Shown here piece after piece: positions 25,856 to 33,218 of a stretch of 64,000 nucleotides of DNA. Positions within the stretch are counted from its first letter, which is position 1; each line of letters opens with the position of its first letter. The DNA is taken from positions 342,140-406,139 of the forward strand of contig NZ_FMWD01000003.1 in the NCBI RefSeq assembly GCF_900102855.1, given 5' to 3'. The position numbers and the translations under genes are program-made. The notes below the pieces were generated by a model. The model made no database searches and had not been told where the DNA came from. It worked only from the letters and a program-made list of their open reading frames with translations. The stretch is from Thiohalomonas denitrificans (GTDB lineage: Bacteria > Pseudomonadota > Gammaproteobacteria > Thiohalomonadales > Thiohalomonadaceae).

Positions 25856-27355
25856 TCATGACGAGCAGCTGATCGCCAGCCGCTGCCCCCATTCGGGGGG
25901 CTCTTCCGTATAGGACTCCATACCGGGGCGTTCGGTAAACGGGTCCTTCAAGAGCATCTGCAGGGCTTCGATCTCCGAGTAATCCCGGTTCTGTTCCGCC
26001 TTTTCGATGGCGTTTTGTGCCAGGTAGTTGCGAAGTATGTAACGGGGATTGGTCCCGTTCATGCGAACTGCCCGTTCGCTGTCGCGGCTGTCTTCTATCT
26101 GAAGACGGTGACGGTAGCGCATCGCCCACGTGTCGAATGCCTCACGGTCGACGAACAGATCGCGGAGCCGGTCGTTGCGGGCGTCGGCGCGGCTGTCGAA
26201 GTGGGCGAGGGTGCGGAATGTGTTGGTGTAGTCGGCGCCGGTGTCGGCCATCAGCTTCAGCAGATCGGTGGCGAGCGCTCCGTCCTCGGGGCGCTCATCG
26301 CGAAGACCGAGTTTGCGGCGCATGCCGGCCGCATAGTGGGCGGCGAAGTCGCCGTCGTACTCCTCGAGCACGGCGTTGGCTTTCTCCGCCGCTTCGCCCG
26401 GTTCACCCGCCATGAGCGGCAGCAGCGCCTGCCCCAGACAGCTGAGGTTCCATTGGCCAATCTTGGGCTGGCGGTCGAAGGCGTAACGGCCGCTGTGGTC
26501 GGAGTGGTTGCAGACAAACCCCGGCTCATAGGCATCGAGGAAGCCGAAAGGGCCGTAATCCAGCGTCAATCCCAGCAGGGACATATTGTCGGTGTTCATT
26601 ACACCGTGTGCGAATCCGACCAATTGCCATTGGGCCATGAGTCGGGCGGTGCGCTCTGTGACTTCCCGGAACAGGGCCGTGACCCGGTCGGACTCCTCCT
26701 GCAAGTGTGGGAAGTGGTGGTGAATGGCGTAGTCGGCGAGCCTTTCCAGATGGTGGAATTGACTCCGGTAATAGAATACCTCGAATGAACCGAAGCGCAG
26801 GTGGCTGGGAGCGACACGAAGCAGCAGTGCGCCGCGTTCCACTTTCTCCCGATAAACGGACTCTGCGCTGTCGAGCAGGCACAAGGCACGGGTGGTGGGA
26901 ATGCCAAGGCCGTGCATCGCCTCACCACAGAGGTATTCGCGAATGGTCGAACGCAGCACCGCCCGGCCGTCGCCGCTTCGGGAGTAGGGCGTTTCACCGG
27001 CCCCTTTTAGGTGCAGGTCCCAGCGTGCACCGCGTGGGTCGATTACCTCACCCAACAGGACTGCCCGCCCGTCTCCCAATTGCGGCACGTAATGACCGAA
27101 TTGATGGCCCGAGTAGAGCATGGCAATGGGTTGGCTGCCCGCCAGCGGGTACTCGCTGTTGAGGGTGCCGATGAAACCGGGGCGCAGAGCCTCTTCCGGG
27201 TCAAGGCCCAGCAGCGTCGCTACATCGGGGTTGAATGCCGCCAGTCGCGGCTTCTCCAGTGGCATGGGTACCTGTCGGGAGTAAAAACCGTCCGGCAGCC
27301 GGGCGTAACTGTTGTCGAAGGGAAGCGTATCCAGGGTATGCATGACCGAGAGCAT
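25856..27355 (-). CDS. selO: SelO/YdiU protein adenylyltransferase
   Basis: The 499-residue pseudokinase-fold enzyme transfers AMP from ATP to hydroxyl side chains of proteins during redox stress. Conserved blocks include YSGHQFGHYVPQLGDGRA near residue 90, LHLKGAGETPYSRSGDGRAV, and the active-site VMNTDNMSLLGLTLDYGPFGF near residue 255. The C-terminal SCSS carries the cysteine that replaces selenocysteine of the eukaryotic enzyme. The ATG at 27355 follows aaaaaagg; ATG at 27343 (MHTLDTLPFDN) is also possible. It is convergent with the FecR gene. A fragment of a second selO end lies at 16905. Confidence 0.95.
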   Translation of the reverse strand: MLSVMHTLDTLPFDNSYARLPDGFYSRQVPMPLEKPRLAAFNPDVATLLGLDPEEALRPGFIGTLNSEYPLAGSQPIAMLYSGHQFGHYVPQLGDGRAVLLGEVIDPRGARWDLHLKGAGETPYSRSGDGRAVLRSTIREYLCGEAMHGLGIPTTRALCLLDSAESVYREKVERGALLLRVAPSHLRFGSFEVFYYRSQFHHLERLADYAIHHHFPHLQEESDRVTALFREVTERTARLMAQWQLVGFAHGVMNTDNMSLLGLTLDYGPFGFLDAYEPGFVCNHSDHSGRYAFDRQPKIGQWNLSCLGQALLPLMAGEPGEAAEKANAVLEEYDGDFAAHYAAGMRRKLGLRDERPEDGALATDLLKLMADTGADYTNTFRTLAHFDSRADARNDRLRDLFVDREAFDTWAMRYRHRLQIEDSRDSERAVRMNGTNPRYILRNYLAQNAIEKAEQNRDYSEIEALQMLLKDPFTERPGMESYTEEPPEWGQRLAISCSS

Positions 27356-27601
27356 GGCCTTTTTTAAACCTGAGTGCAACCGTAGGGTATCGAGGGTGTC
27401 CTACATGATGGCGCCGGAAGGGATGCGCCGGAACCCTTGAGGACGGCGAGCAGTGCCCCGAATTCCATGCTATACTCCTCCTGTTCTACCAACCATCGCG
27501 TCACTCTCCCCTGTCCAGCTCATTCCTGGCCCACCGGTTTGCGACGTCCCGCGGTATCACCGCTACGTGCTCGCTTCTGCACGTCCACACGCCACGTCGC
27601 C

Positions 27602-28879
27602 ATGCCGGCGGCTGAGGATATTTATTTGTCTTTTGAACAACTTGCACTGAATCCCACCCTGCTGCGTGCCATCGAACGCTGCGGTTTCAAAACCCCCAGT
27701 GAGATCCAGCGCCAGGCCATTCCATTGGCTCTGGAAGGGCGCGATCTGATGGCGTCGGCCCAGACCGGAACCGGAAAAACTGCCGCTTTCGTACTGCCCG
27801 CCCTTGAACGTCTACTCACTCCAGCTGCAAAAGGCGGCATCGGACCTCGGGTTTTGGTGTTGACGCCGACCCGTGAGCTGGCGACCCAGGTTTCGGAGGC
27901 GATTGCCAGTCTCGGTCATTTCACGCGCCTGAGTAGTGGCGCGGTCGTCGGCGGCATGCCGTACCCGCCGCAGCAGAAACTGCTGCGCCAGCCGCTGGAC
28001 CTGCTGGTCGCAACCCCGGGACGCCTGATGGACCACATGGAGCGCGGCCGCGTGGATTTCTCGCGACTGGAGCTGCTGGTGTTAGACGAGGCGGATCGCA
28101 TGCTCGACATGGGCTTTGTCGATGCCGTCGAGCGTATCGCCGCTGCCACGCCGAACGATCGCCAGACCCTGCTGTTTTCCGCCACCTTCGAAGGTTCGGT
28201 GCAGCGGGTAGTGAAGCGCTTGCTGAAGGATCCGGTCCGGGTCGAGATTGATCAGGTCACGACGCGTCACGAATCGATCACCCAGCGTCTGCATCAGGCG
28301 GATCACTTTGACCACAAGCAGGAACTGCTGGATCGGGTGCTGCGCGACGATAGTGGCGAACAGGCACTGGTCTTCACGTCGACCAAGAAGGGTGCCGATG
28401 TCCTGGCGCAGCAGTTGCGCGAGCGCGGTCATCGCAGTACATCGCTGCATGGTGATATGAGCCAGCACGAACGGCGCCGGTCTGTGGAGAAGCTGCGTAA
28501 TCGTCGGGTTCAGGTCATGGTGGCCACCGATGTGGCGGCCCGCGGACTGGACATTCGAGGTCTTTCGCTGGTGGTGAACTTTGATCTGCCCAATTCGCCG
28601 GAAGACTACGTCCATCGCATTGGCCGTACCGGACGCGGCGGCGATCTCGGCACGGCGGTATCGTTAATCGGTCGCCAGGACTGGCCGAAGCTCTCGCGTA
28701 TCGAGCGCTTGACGGGACAGAAGATCGAGCGGGCGGTGATCTCCGGGTTGGAGCCTCGCTATCCCGAGCCGCGATATCAGGACGCGCGACCGACGGGTCA
28801 CCGCCCGGGTGGTAAAGGCCGGGGTGGCCCTCGTCGTGGCGGTCCCGGTGCTGGACGGAGGCGTTCGCTGAGCGCCTAG
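27602..28879 (+). CDS. rhlE: DEAD-box ATP-dependent RNA helicase, RhlE type
   Basis: The 425-residue helicase remodels RNA, typically in ribosome assembly or cold adaptation. The Q motif (FEQLALNPTLLRAIERCGF...PSEIQ), Walker A (SAQTGTGKT near residue 56), DEAD box (LVLDEADRMLDMGF), SAT motif (LLFSATFEG) and motif VI (HRIGRTGRGG) are all intact. The C-terminal tail is Gly/Arg-rich (GKGRGGPRRGG), as in RhlE proteins. The frame is open to 27437, but homologues start just before LSFEQL, so the ATG at 27602 is chosen; TTG at 27626 is an alternative. It is divergent from selO. Confidence 0.94.
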   Translation: MPAAEDIYLSFEQLALNPTLLRAIERCGFKTPSEIQRQAIPLALEGRDLMASAQTGTGKTAAFVLPALERLLTPAAKGGIGPRVLVLTPTRELATQVSEAIASLGHFTRLSSGAVVGGMPYPPQQKLLRQPLDLLVATPGRLMDHMERGRVDFSRLELLVLDEADRMLDMGFVDAVERIAAATPNDRQTLLFSATFEGSVQRVVKRLLKDPVRVEIDQVTTRHESITQRLHQADHFDHKQELLDRVLRDDSGEQALVFTSTKKGADVLAQQLRERGHRSTSLHGDMSQHERRRSVEKLRNRRVQVMVATDVAARGLDIRGLSLVVNFDLPNSPEDYVHRIGRTGRGGDLGTAVSLIGRQDWPKLSRIERLTGQKIERAVISGLEPRYPEPRYQDARPTGHRPGGKGRGGPRRGGPGAGRRRSLSA

Positions 28880-28945
28880 ACCAAGGCCCGCTAACGGCCG
28901 TCGGGCTGCAATCCAGGAAGCCCGACACCGACTAAGCTTGTCTGT

Positions 28946-28970
28946 GGGCAGAGGCAAGGCGCCTCTGCCC
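28946..28970 (+). terminator. Strong hairpin after rhlE, no T tract
   Basis: gggcagaggc and gcctctgccc form a perfect 10-bp stem with a five-base loop, 67 bp after the rhlE stop. No T run follows, so it may be an mRNA-stabilising hairpin or a weak terminator. Confidence 0.45.
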
Positions 28971-29002
28971 CCCGACAACGAATCACTGACAGTGAGGTAT
29001 GC

Positions 29003-29152
29003 ATGGCAAAACCCAATTTTCAATTCGCAAAACGCCAGCGCGAGCTGGAGAAAAAGAAGAAAAAAGAGGAAAAGCTGCAACGCAAGGTTGAAAAGAACAA
29101 ACCTTCCGATGCAGAGGGCGAAGAGCAATCATCCGAGAATGCCGACGAGTAG
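29003..29152 (+). CDS. Small basic/acidic conserved-type protein, 49 residues
   Basis: An ATG preceded by gaggt opens a 49-residue frame beginning MAKPNFQFAKRQRELEKKK. The first 33 residues are strongly basic with a Lys/Glu helix, and the last 15 are acidic. Short proteins beginning MAKPN(F/Y)xFxKRQ(K/R)EL are widespread single-copy neighbours in Gammaproteobacteria (family recollection). The layout suggests an RNA- or ribosome-associated helix, consistent with neighbours rhlE and the RIO kinase, but no function is established. It is too short for most gene callers. Confidence 0.75.
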   Translation: MAKPNFQFAKRQRELEKKKKKEEKLQRKVEKNKPSDAEGEEQSSENADE

Positions 29153-29263
29153 CACCGGGCCGGCCGGGTTGTCGTACCCGGATTTTAGTACCGGTTTCCG
29201 CACCTTTTTATCCTGCAGTACTGCGAACATTCGCAGTCATCTCCCCAAATCATTCGGAGCACC

Positions 29264-30115
29264 ATGAAGACCCCCAAGCGGATCGCACCCCTGATCGAGG
29301 ACGGACTCGTCGACGAAGTGGTTTATCAGCTCAAAAGCGGTAAGGAAGCCTCGGTCTTCGTGGTCCGCTGTGACGATGAAATCCGCTGTGCCAAGGTTTA
29401 CAAGGAGGCGAACAAGCGCGGCTTCAAAAGTCATACCCAATATCAGGAGGGGCGCAAGGTGCGTAACAGTCGGCGCGCACGGGCAATGGCCAAGGGCAGC
29501 CGTTTCGGGCGCGGGGAGCAGGAGACCGACTGGCAGAATGCCGAGGTCGATGCGCTATACCGCCTGGCTGACGCGGGCGTGCGCGTGCCGAAGCCGCATC
29601 TGTTCATCGATGGTGTACTGCTCATGGAGTTGGTCACGGACGGCGACGGCAGTGCGGCGCCAAGGCTCGACGATATCATGTTCACCCATGCCGAGGCAGT
29701 GGAGTACCATCGCAACCTCATGGGGCAGGTAGTGCGCATGCTTTGCGCCGGCGTGATTCATGGTGACCTCTCCGAGTACAACGTGCTCGTCGATGCGGAT
29801 GGGCCGGTTATTATCGATCTTCCACAGGCGGTCGATGCCGCTGGCAATAACAACGCGTTTCGAATGCTGGTGCGTGATGTGGACAAGATTACCGCCCACT
29901 TTGCCCGGTATGCACCGGAGTTGATGGCCACCGACTACGCCCACGAGATCTGGGCCCTCTATGAGAACGGCGAGCTGCACGCCGATATCCGGTTGACGGG
30001 AGAGTTTCAACGCGATGAGCGTCCCGCGGATGTAGATGGCGTCCTCGAGGGTATTGAAGCTGCCCGCGAGGAAGCGGTCCTGCGCCAGCTGCACGCGGAT
30101 ATCGAAGACCACTGA
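29264..30115 (+). CDS. RIO-type serine/threonine protein kinase
   Basis: The 283-residue atypical kinase has the RIO1-like ATP-binding region (LKSGKEASVFVV, near residue 24; catalytic lysine in CAKVYK), the catalytic loop IHGDLSEYNVLV near residue 165 and the metal-binding IIDLPQAVD in place of DFG. All key residues are present. In archaea and eukaryotes RIO kinases act in late small-subunit ribosome maturation; bacterial members probably act on ribosomes too, but this is inference. It is found downstream of an RNA helicase and a small basic protein, which fits a translation-related role. The ATG at 29264 follows a weak gag site. Confidence 0.92.
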   Translation: MKTPKRIAPLIEDGLVDEVVYQLKSGKEASVFVVRCDDEIRCAKVYKEANKRGFKSHTQYQEGRKVRNSRRARAMAKGSRFGRGEQETDWQNAEVDALYRLADAGVRVPKPHLFIDGVLLMELVTDGDGSAAPRLDDIMFTHAEAVEYHRNLMGQVVRMLCAGVIHGDLSEYNVLVDADGPVIIDLPQAVDAAGNNNAFRMLVRDVDKITAHFARYAPELMATDYAHEIWALYENGELHADIRLTGEFQRDERPADVDGVLEGIEAAREEAVLRQLHADIEDH

Positions 30116-30157
30116 TTGGGTTCGCAGAAACCGTCAGCCGCGAATGGGCTGACTGGC

Positions 30158-30694
30158 TTACACGGCGATCAGGGCATTGATCTGATAACCCACAGCATAC
30201 GCGAGTACGGCTGCAAAGCCGCCAATCGCCAGCATTTCCAGTGCAGACCAGGTCAGGGAGCGTTTTGTCACCAGGGCGCGCAGCGCACCGACCCCGGCCA
30301 GGGCGGCGGCAGTAGCCAGTGCAGCATAAAAGAACAGTGGCGAATCGCGATGAGCCAATAGATAGGGGAGCAGGGGCACGGCGCCGGCCAGCAAGAATGC
30401 CGTGAAGGTAAGCGCAGCTCCAGTAAGGGCGCTTCGGTTTTCCTCCAGCATCGCCCCCTGGGCTTCGCGTGCGTGCTGTTCCGACCGGCTGCCGAGGAAG
30501 TCCGATGCGGCCATGGAAAATCCGTCTGCAAACAGTGAAGCCAGTCCAATGGTGAGCACTGCATTTAGAGACAGCTGCCCTCCGGTGACCCCCGCGACGA
30601 CGGCGAAAGTGGTGATAATGCCATCATTGGCGCCGTAGACCATGTCTTTGATATAACGCCCGGAACGATTCAGTGACGGTTGCGGATTGCTCAT
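30158..30694 (-). CDS. VIT1/CCC1-family iron/manganese transporter
   Basis: The 178-residue membrane protein has about five transmembrane helices. The N-terminal GRYIKDMVYGANDGIITTFAVVAG motif is the signature of the VIT1/CCC1 family, which moves Fe2+ or Mn2+ across membranes. The metal-binding cytoplasmic segment is reduced to SEQHAREAQGAMLEENRSAL, shorter than in plant VIT1. ATG at 30694 (MSNPQPS) is preferred over 30703. It lies 90 bp beyond the GH65 gene on the same strand and could be the last gene of that operon, or separate; a short hairpin (about 30718-30741) lies between. Confidence 0.88.
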   Translation of the reverse strand: MSNPQPSLNRSGRYIKDMVYGANDGIITTFAVVAGVTGGQLSLNAVLTIGLASLFADGFSMAASDFLGSRSEQHAREAQGAMLEENRSALTGAALTFTAFLLAGAVPLLPYLLAHRDSPLFFYAALATAAALAGVGALRALVTKRSLTWSALEMLAIGGFAAVLAYAVGYQINALIAV

Positions 30695-30784
30695 GGACTC
30701 CATCCCATTATTTGAAGTCCCGAAACGAGTGTTTCCGGGATGCCTATAGGAATAGTCGCCAATGAGCGGCTGTGGAATGATGGG

Positions 30785-33193
30785 CTATCGCCGCATTTGC
30801 ACCGGGAAATAGTGTCGTTCATCCGGCCGTATAGCTTCCATCCGTCCTTCCACGCCGACTGAAATCGGTGCGGCACGGGATGGCCCGGAATGTATCTCGA
30901 CCCCTTCCCTCGAGATCTTCAGATCCAGATAGTGGCCTCTATAGCGCAGAGACAGGCGAATGCTGGCCACCTCACGAGGCAGGGTCGGGTTGAGCCACAG
31001 TACATCCTCGCGAGTGACCAGCCCGGTATAGCAGCGCTGCACCATATCGACAGTTCCCGCCATGGCCCCCAGGTGGATGCCTTCAGGGGTGGTGCCCCCC
31101 TGCACATCCGATATGTCACTCTGCAGTGCCTCGTTGAACAGGTGCCAGGAGCGAGGCCGGTCTTCACGAGCCAGAACCCAGCCGTGGACAACGCGACTCA
31201 GAGTGGACCCGTGCGACGTTCGATGCAGATAGTAGTCAATGTTTCGGCGCAGCATGTTGGCATCGAAGTGAACTCCGAGTCGTGTGAACAGTTCCTCCAG
31301 TTCTTCGCGGGAGAGGAGATAGAACAGCATCAACACGTCGGCCTGCTTGGAGGCCTGATACCGATTGGGCGTATCCCCTTCGGCCTTGAGGATACGATCG
31401 AGACGCTGAATGTTTCCGTACTTCTTCCGGTAGCCCTCCCAGTCAAAGGGCTCCAACTGCTCGTAACCCTCGAATTGGCTGACGATTCCATCTCCATGAA
31501 AGGGAACGAACAGCTTGCGGCTGACGTTATCCCAATGTGTCAGCTCATCCTTCCCCAGTTTCAGTGTTTCGTGGACCTCGGCGCAGCGCTCGGTAGGCAG
31601 ACGGGAGAGCAATTCCGGGGCGCTGGCCAGTATCCAGGCCGCCATGATGTTGGTATAGGCGTTGTTGTCGATACCCGGCCGATCGGCACCGGGGTAGGCT
31701 TCATGATATTCGTCAGGCCCCATGACACCGCGGATTTCAAAGCGTTCCCGAGCGGGGTTCCATTGAGCGATACTGGCCCAGAAGCGGGCAATCTCCAGGA
31801 ACATTTCCGCTCCGTAGAAGGAGAGGAATTCCAGGTCCCGGGTGACTTGATAGTACTGCCAGATGTTGTAGGCGATCGCGATGCCGACGTGATGTTGCAG
31901 GTGCGAGTGATCGGGCCCCCAGCGACCGGAACGGGGGTTCAGATGCAGACGCTGGCTCTCCTCGCGACCGTTGCTGCCACTCTGCCAGGGATACATGGCC
32001 CCGCGAAAACCTGCCGCGCGGGCATTGGCCCGGGCCTCCGGCAGTCGGCGGTAACGGTAACGCAACAGAGAGTGGGTGAGTTCCGGTAGCCGCAGGTTGA
32101 GGATGGGAAAGACGAACAATTCATCCCAGAAAATGTGCCCGCGGTAGGCCTCGCCATGGAACCCGCGAGCGGGGACGCCCACGTCGAGATCCATGCTGTT
32201 CAGCGAAGCGGTCTGGATGGTGTGAAAAAGGTGCAGCCGCAGTATACATTGGGCGTCATTGCCACTGTTGCCGGAGGCGAACTCCAGCCCTATATCGAAG
32301 TGCTTCCAGAGTTGCCGCCAGAGTCGTTGATGAGTCGCGAACGAAGCGTCGAACCCGGGGCAACGCCGCACCGCTTTGCGGGCCTCGAGTGCCGGCGTGT
32401 AGATCGCCCGATCGCGGGAACTGTACAGGGCGGTGATTTTCTCGATGCGCAGGGCTTGGCCGCTCTCCAGATGGGCACTGAAGCTGACCCTGGCGTACCC
32501 GTTTTCCGTATGTGCAGTTGCCTTTCCCGGCAAGGCTTTACCATCGACACTCAGTATCAGGCGGGCCGCCTGTGCTACCTCCAGACGGGAATCGGTCGTT
32601 CGTACCTGAAGGAACAGTCCGCCTTCGGCATCGGCAACCTGTTCCAGGTAGGTAAGGTGCTTGTTGGCCAAGCCACGGTAGCGCAGCACCCCTTCGTTGC
32701 GCACCCGGCCCTCTATGGCGGCAACCACTTCAACCTGCCCACTCCAGTTTTCGGCAGTGAGGGTCACTTCCTGGGCTGCCAGGTGGGGTTCATCGATATG
32801 CACAAAGCGCCGCTCCTGGTAACGGAGCACACCATCGCCGATGCGGAAATGCATCTCCCTTACCAGCAGGCCGGAGTCCATGGCCAGACGCTGATGATAC
32901 ACGTAGGCATTTCGGGCAGAGAGCCATTCGCCTCCCTCGGGTCGAAGCTCCAGCAGCAGCCAGTTGGGTAGCCTTACCAGGGATTCGTTTTCGATCGCGT
33001 GGCCGGCGATACGCGTGGTGAGACGGTTGTATCCGCCGGCCAGGTAAGTGGCAGGATAGTGGTACTCATCATATTTCGCCTCAGCCGCGGCCCCACGGCA
33101 GGCGAAGTAGCCATTTCCGAGTGTGCACAGTGCCTCGCGCAAACGCTCGTGGTCCGGTTCATATTGGTTGTACTGCAATACCCAATCGTTCAC
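30785..33193 (-). CDS. GH65 glycoside phosphorylase (maltose/trehalose/kojibiose type)
   Basis: The 802-residue protein has the GH65 layout: N-terminal beta-sandwich (about 1-280), helical linker, (alpha/alpha)6 barrel (about 330-700) and C-terminal sheet domain. The general acid lies in RGVMGPDEYHEAYPG near residue 486, and GAMYPWQSGSNGREE and SHGSTLSRVVHGWV are phosphate/substrate-site blocks of the family. Such enzymes phosphorolyse an alpha-linked disaccharide to beta-glucose 1-phosphate and glucose. Adjacent otsB and a beta-phosphoglucomutase-like gene fit this, the latter converting the product to glucose 6-phosphate. Which disaccharide is used cannot be decided. The GTG start follows caggaga. 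Confidence 0.92.
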   Translation of the reverse strand: MNDWVLQYNQYEPDHERLREALCTLGNGYFACRGAAAEAKYDEYHYPATYLAGGYNRLTTRIAGHAIENESLVRLPNWLLLELRPEGGEWLSARNAYVYHQRLAMDSGLLVREMHFRIGDGVLRYQERRFVHIDEPHLAAQEVTLTAENWSGQVEVVAAIEGRVRNEGVLRYRGLANKHLTYLEQVADAEGGLFLQVRTTDSRLEVAQAARLILSVDGKALPGKATAHTENGYARVSFSAHLESGQALRIEKITALYSSRDRAIYTPALEARKAVRRCPGFDASFATHQRLWRQLWKHFDIGLEFASGNSGNDAQCILRLHLFHTIQTASLNSMDLDVGVPARGFHGEAYRGHIFWDELFVFPILNLRLPELTHSLLRYRYRRLPEARANARAAGFRGAMYPWQSGSNGREESQRLHLNPRSGRWGPDHSHLQHHVGIAIAYNIWQYYQVTRDLEFLSFYGAEMFLEIARFWASIAQWNPARERFEIRGVMGPDEYHEAYPGADRPGIDNNAYTNIMAAWILASAPELLSRLPTERCAEVHETLKLGKDELTHWDNVSRKLFVPFHGDGIVSQFEGYEQLEPFDWEGYRKKYGNIQRLDRILKAEGDTPNRYQASKQADVLMLFYLLSREELEELFTRLGVHFDANMLRRNIDYYLHRTSHGSTLSRVVHGWVLAREDRPRSWHLFNEALQSDISDVQGGTTPEGIHLGAMAGTVDMVQRCYTGLVTREDVLWLNPTLPREVASIRLSLRYRGHYLDLKISREGVEIHSGPSRAAPISVGVEGRMEAIRPDERHYFPVQMRR

Positions 33194-33218
33194 GTGGACC
33201 GTCTCCTGGATTCAGGAT

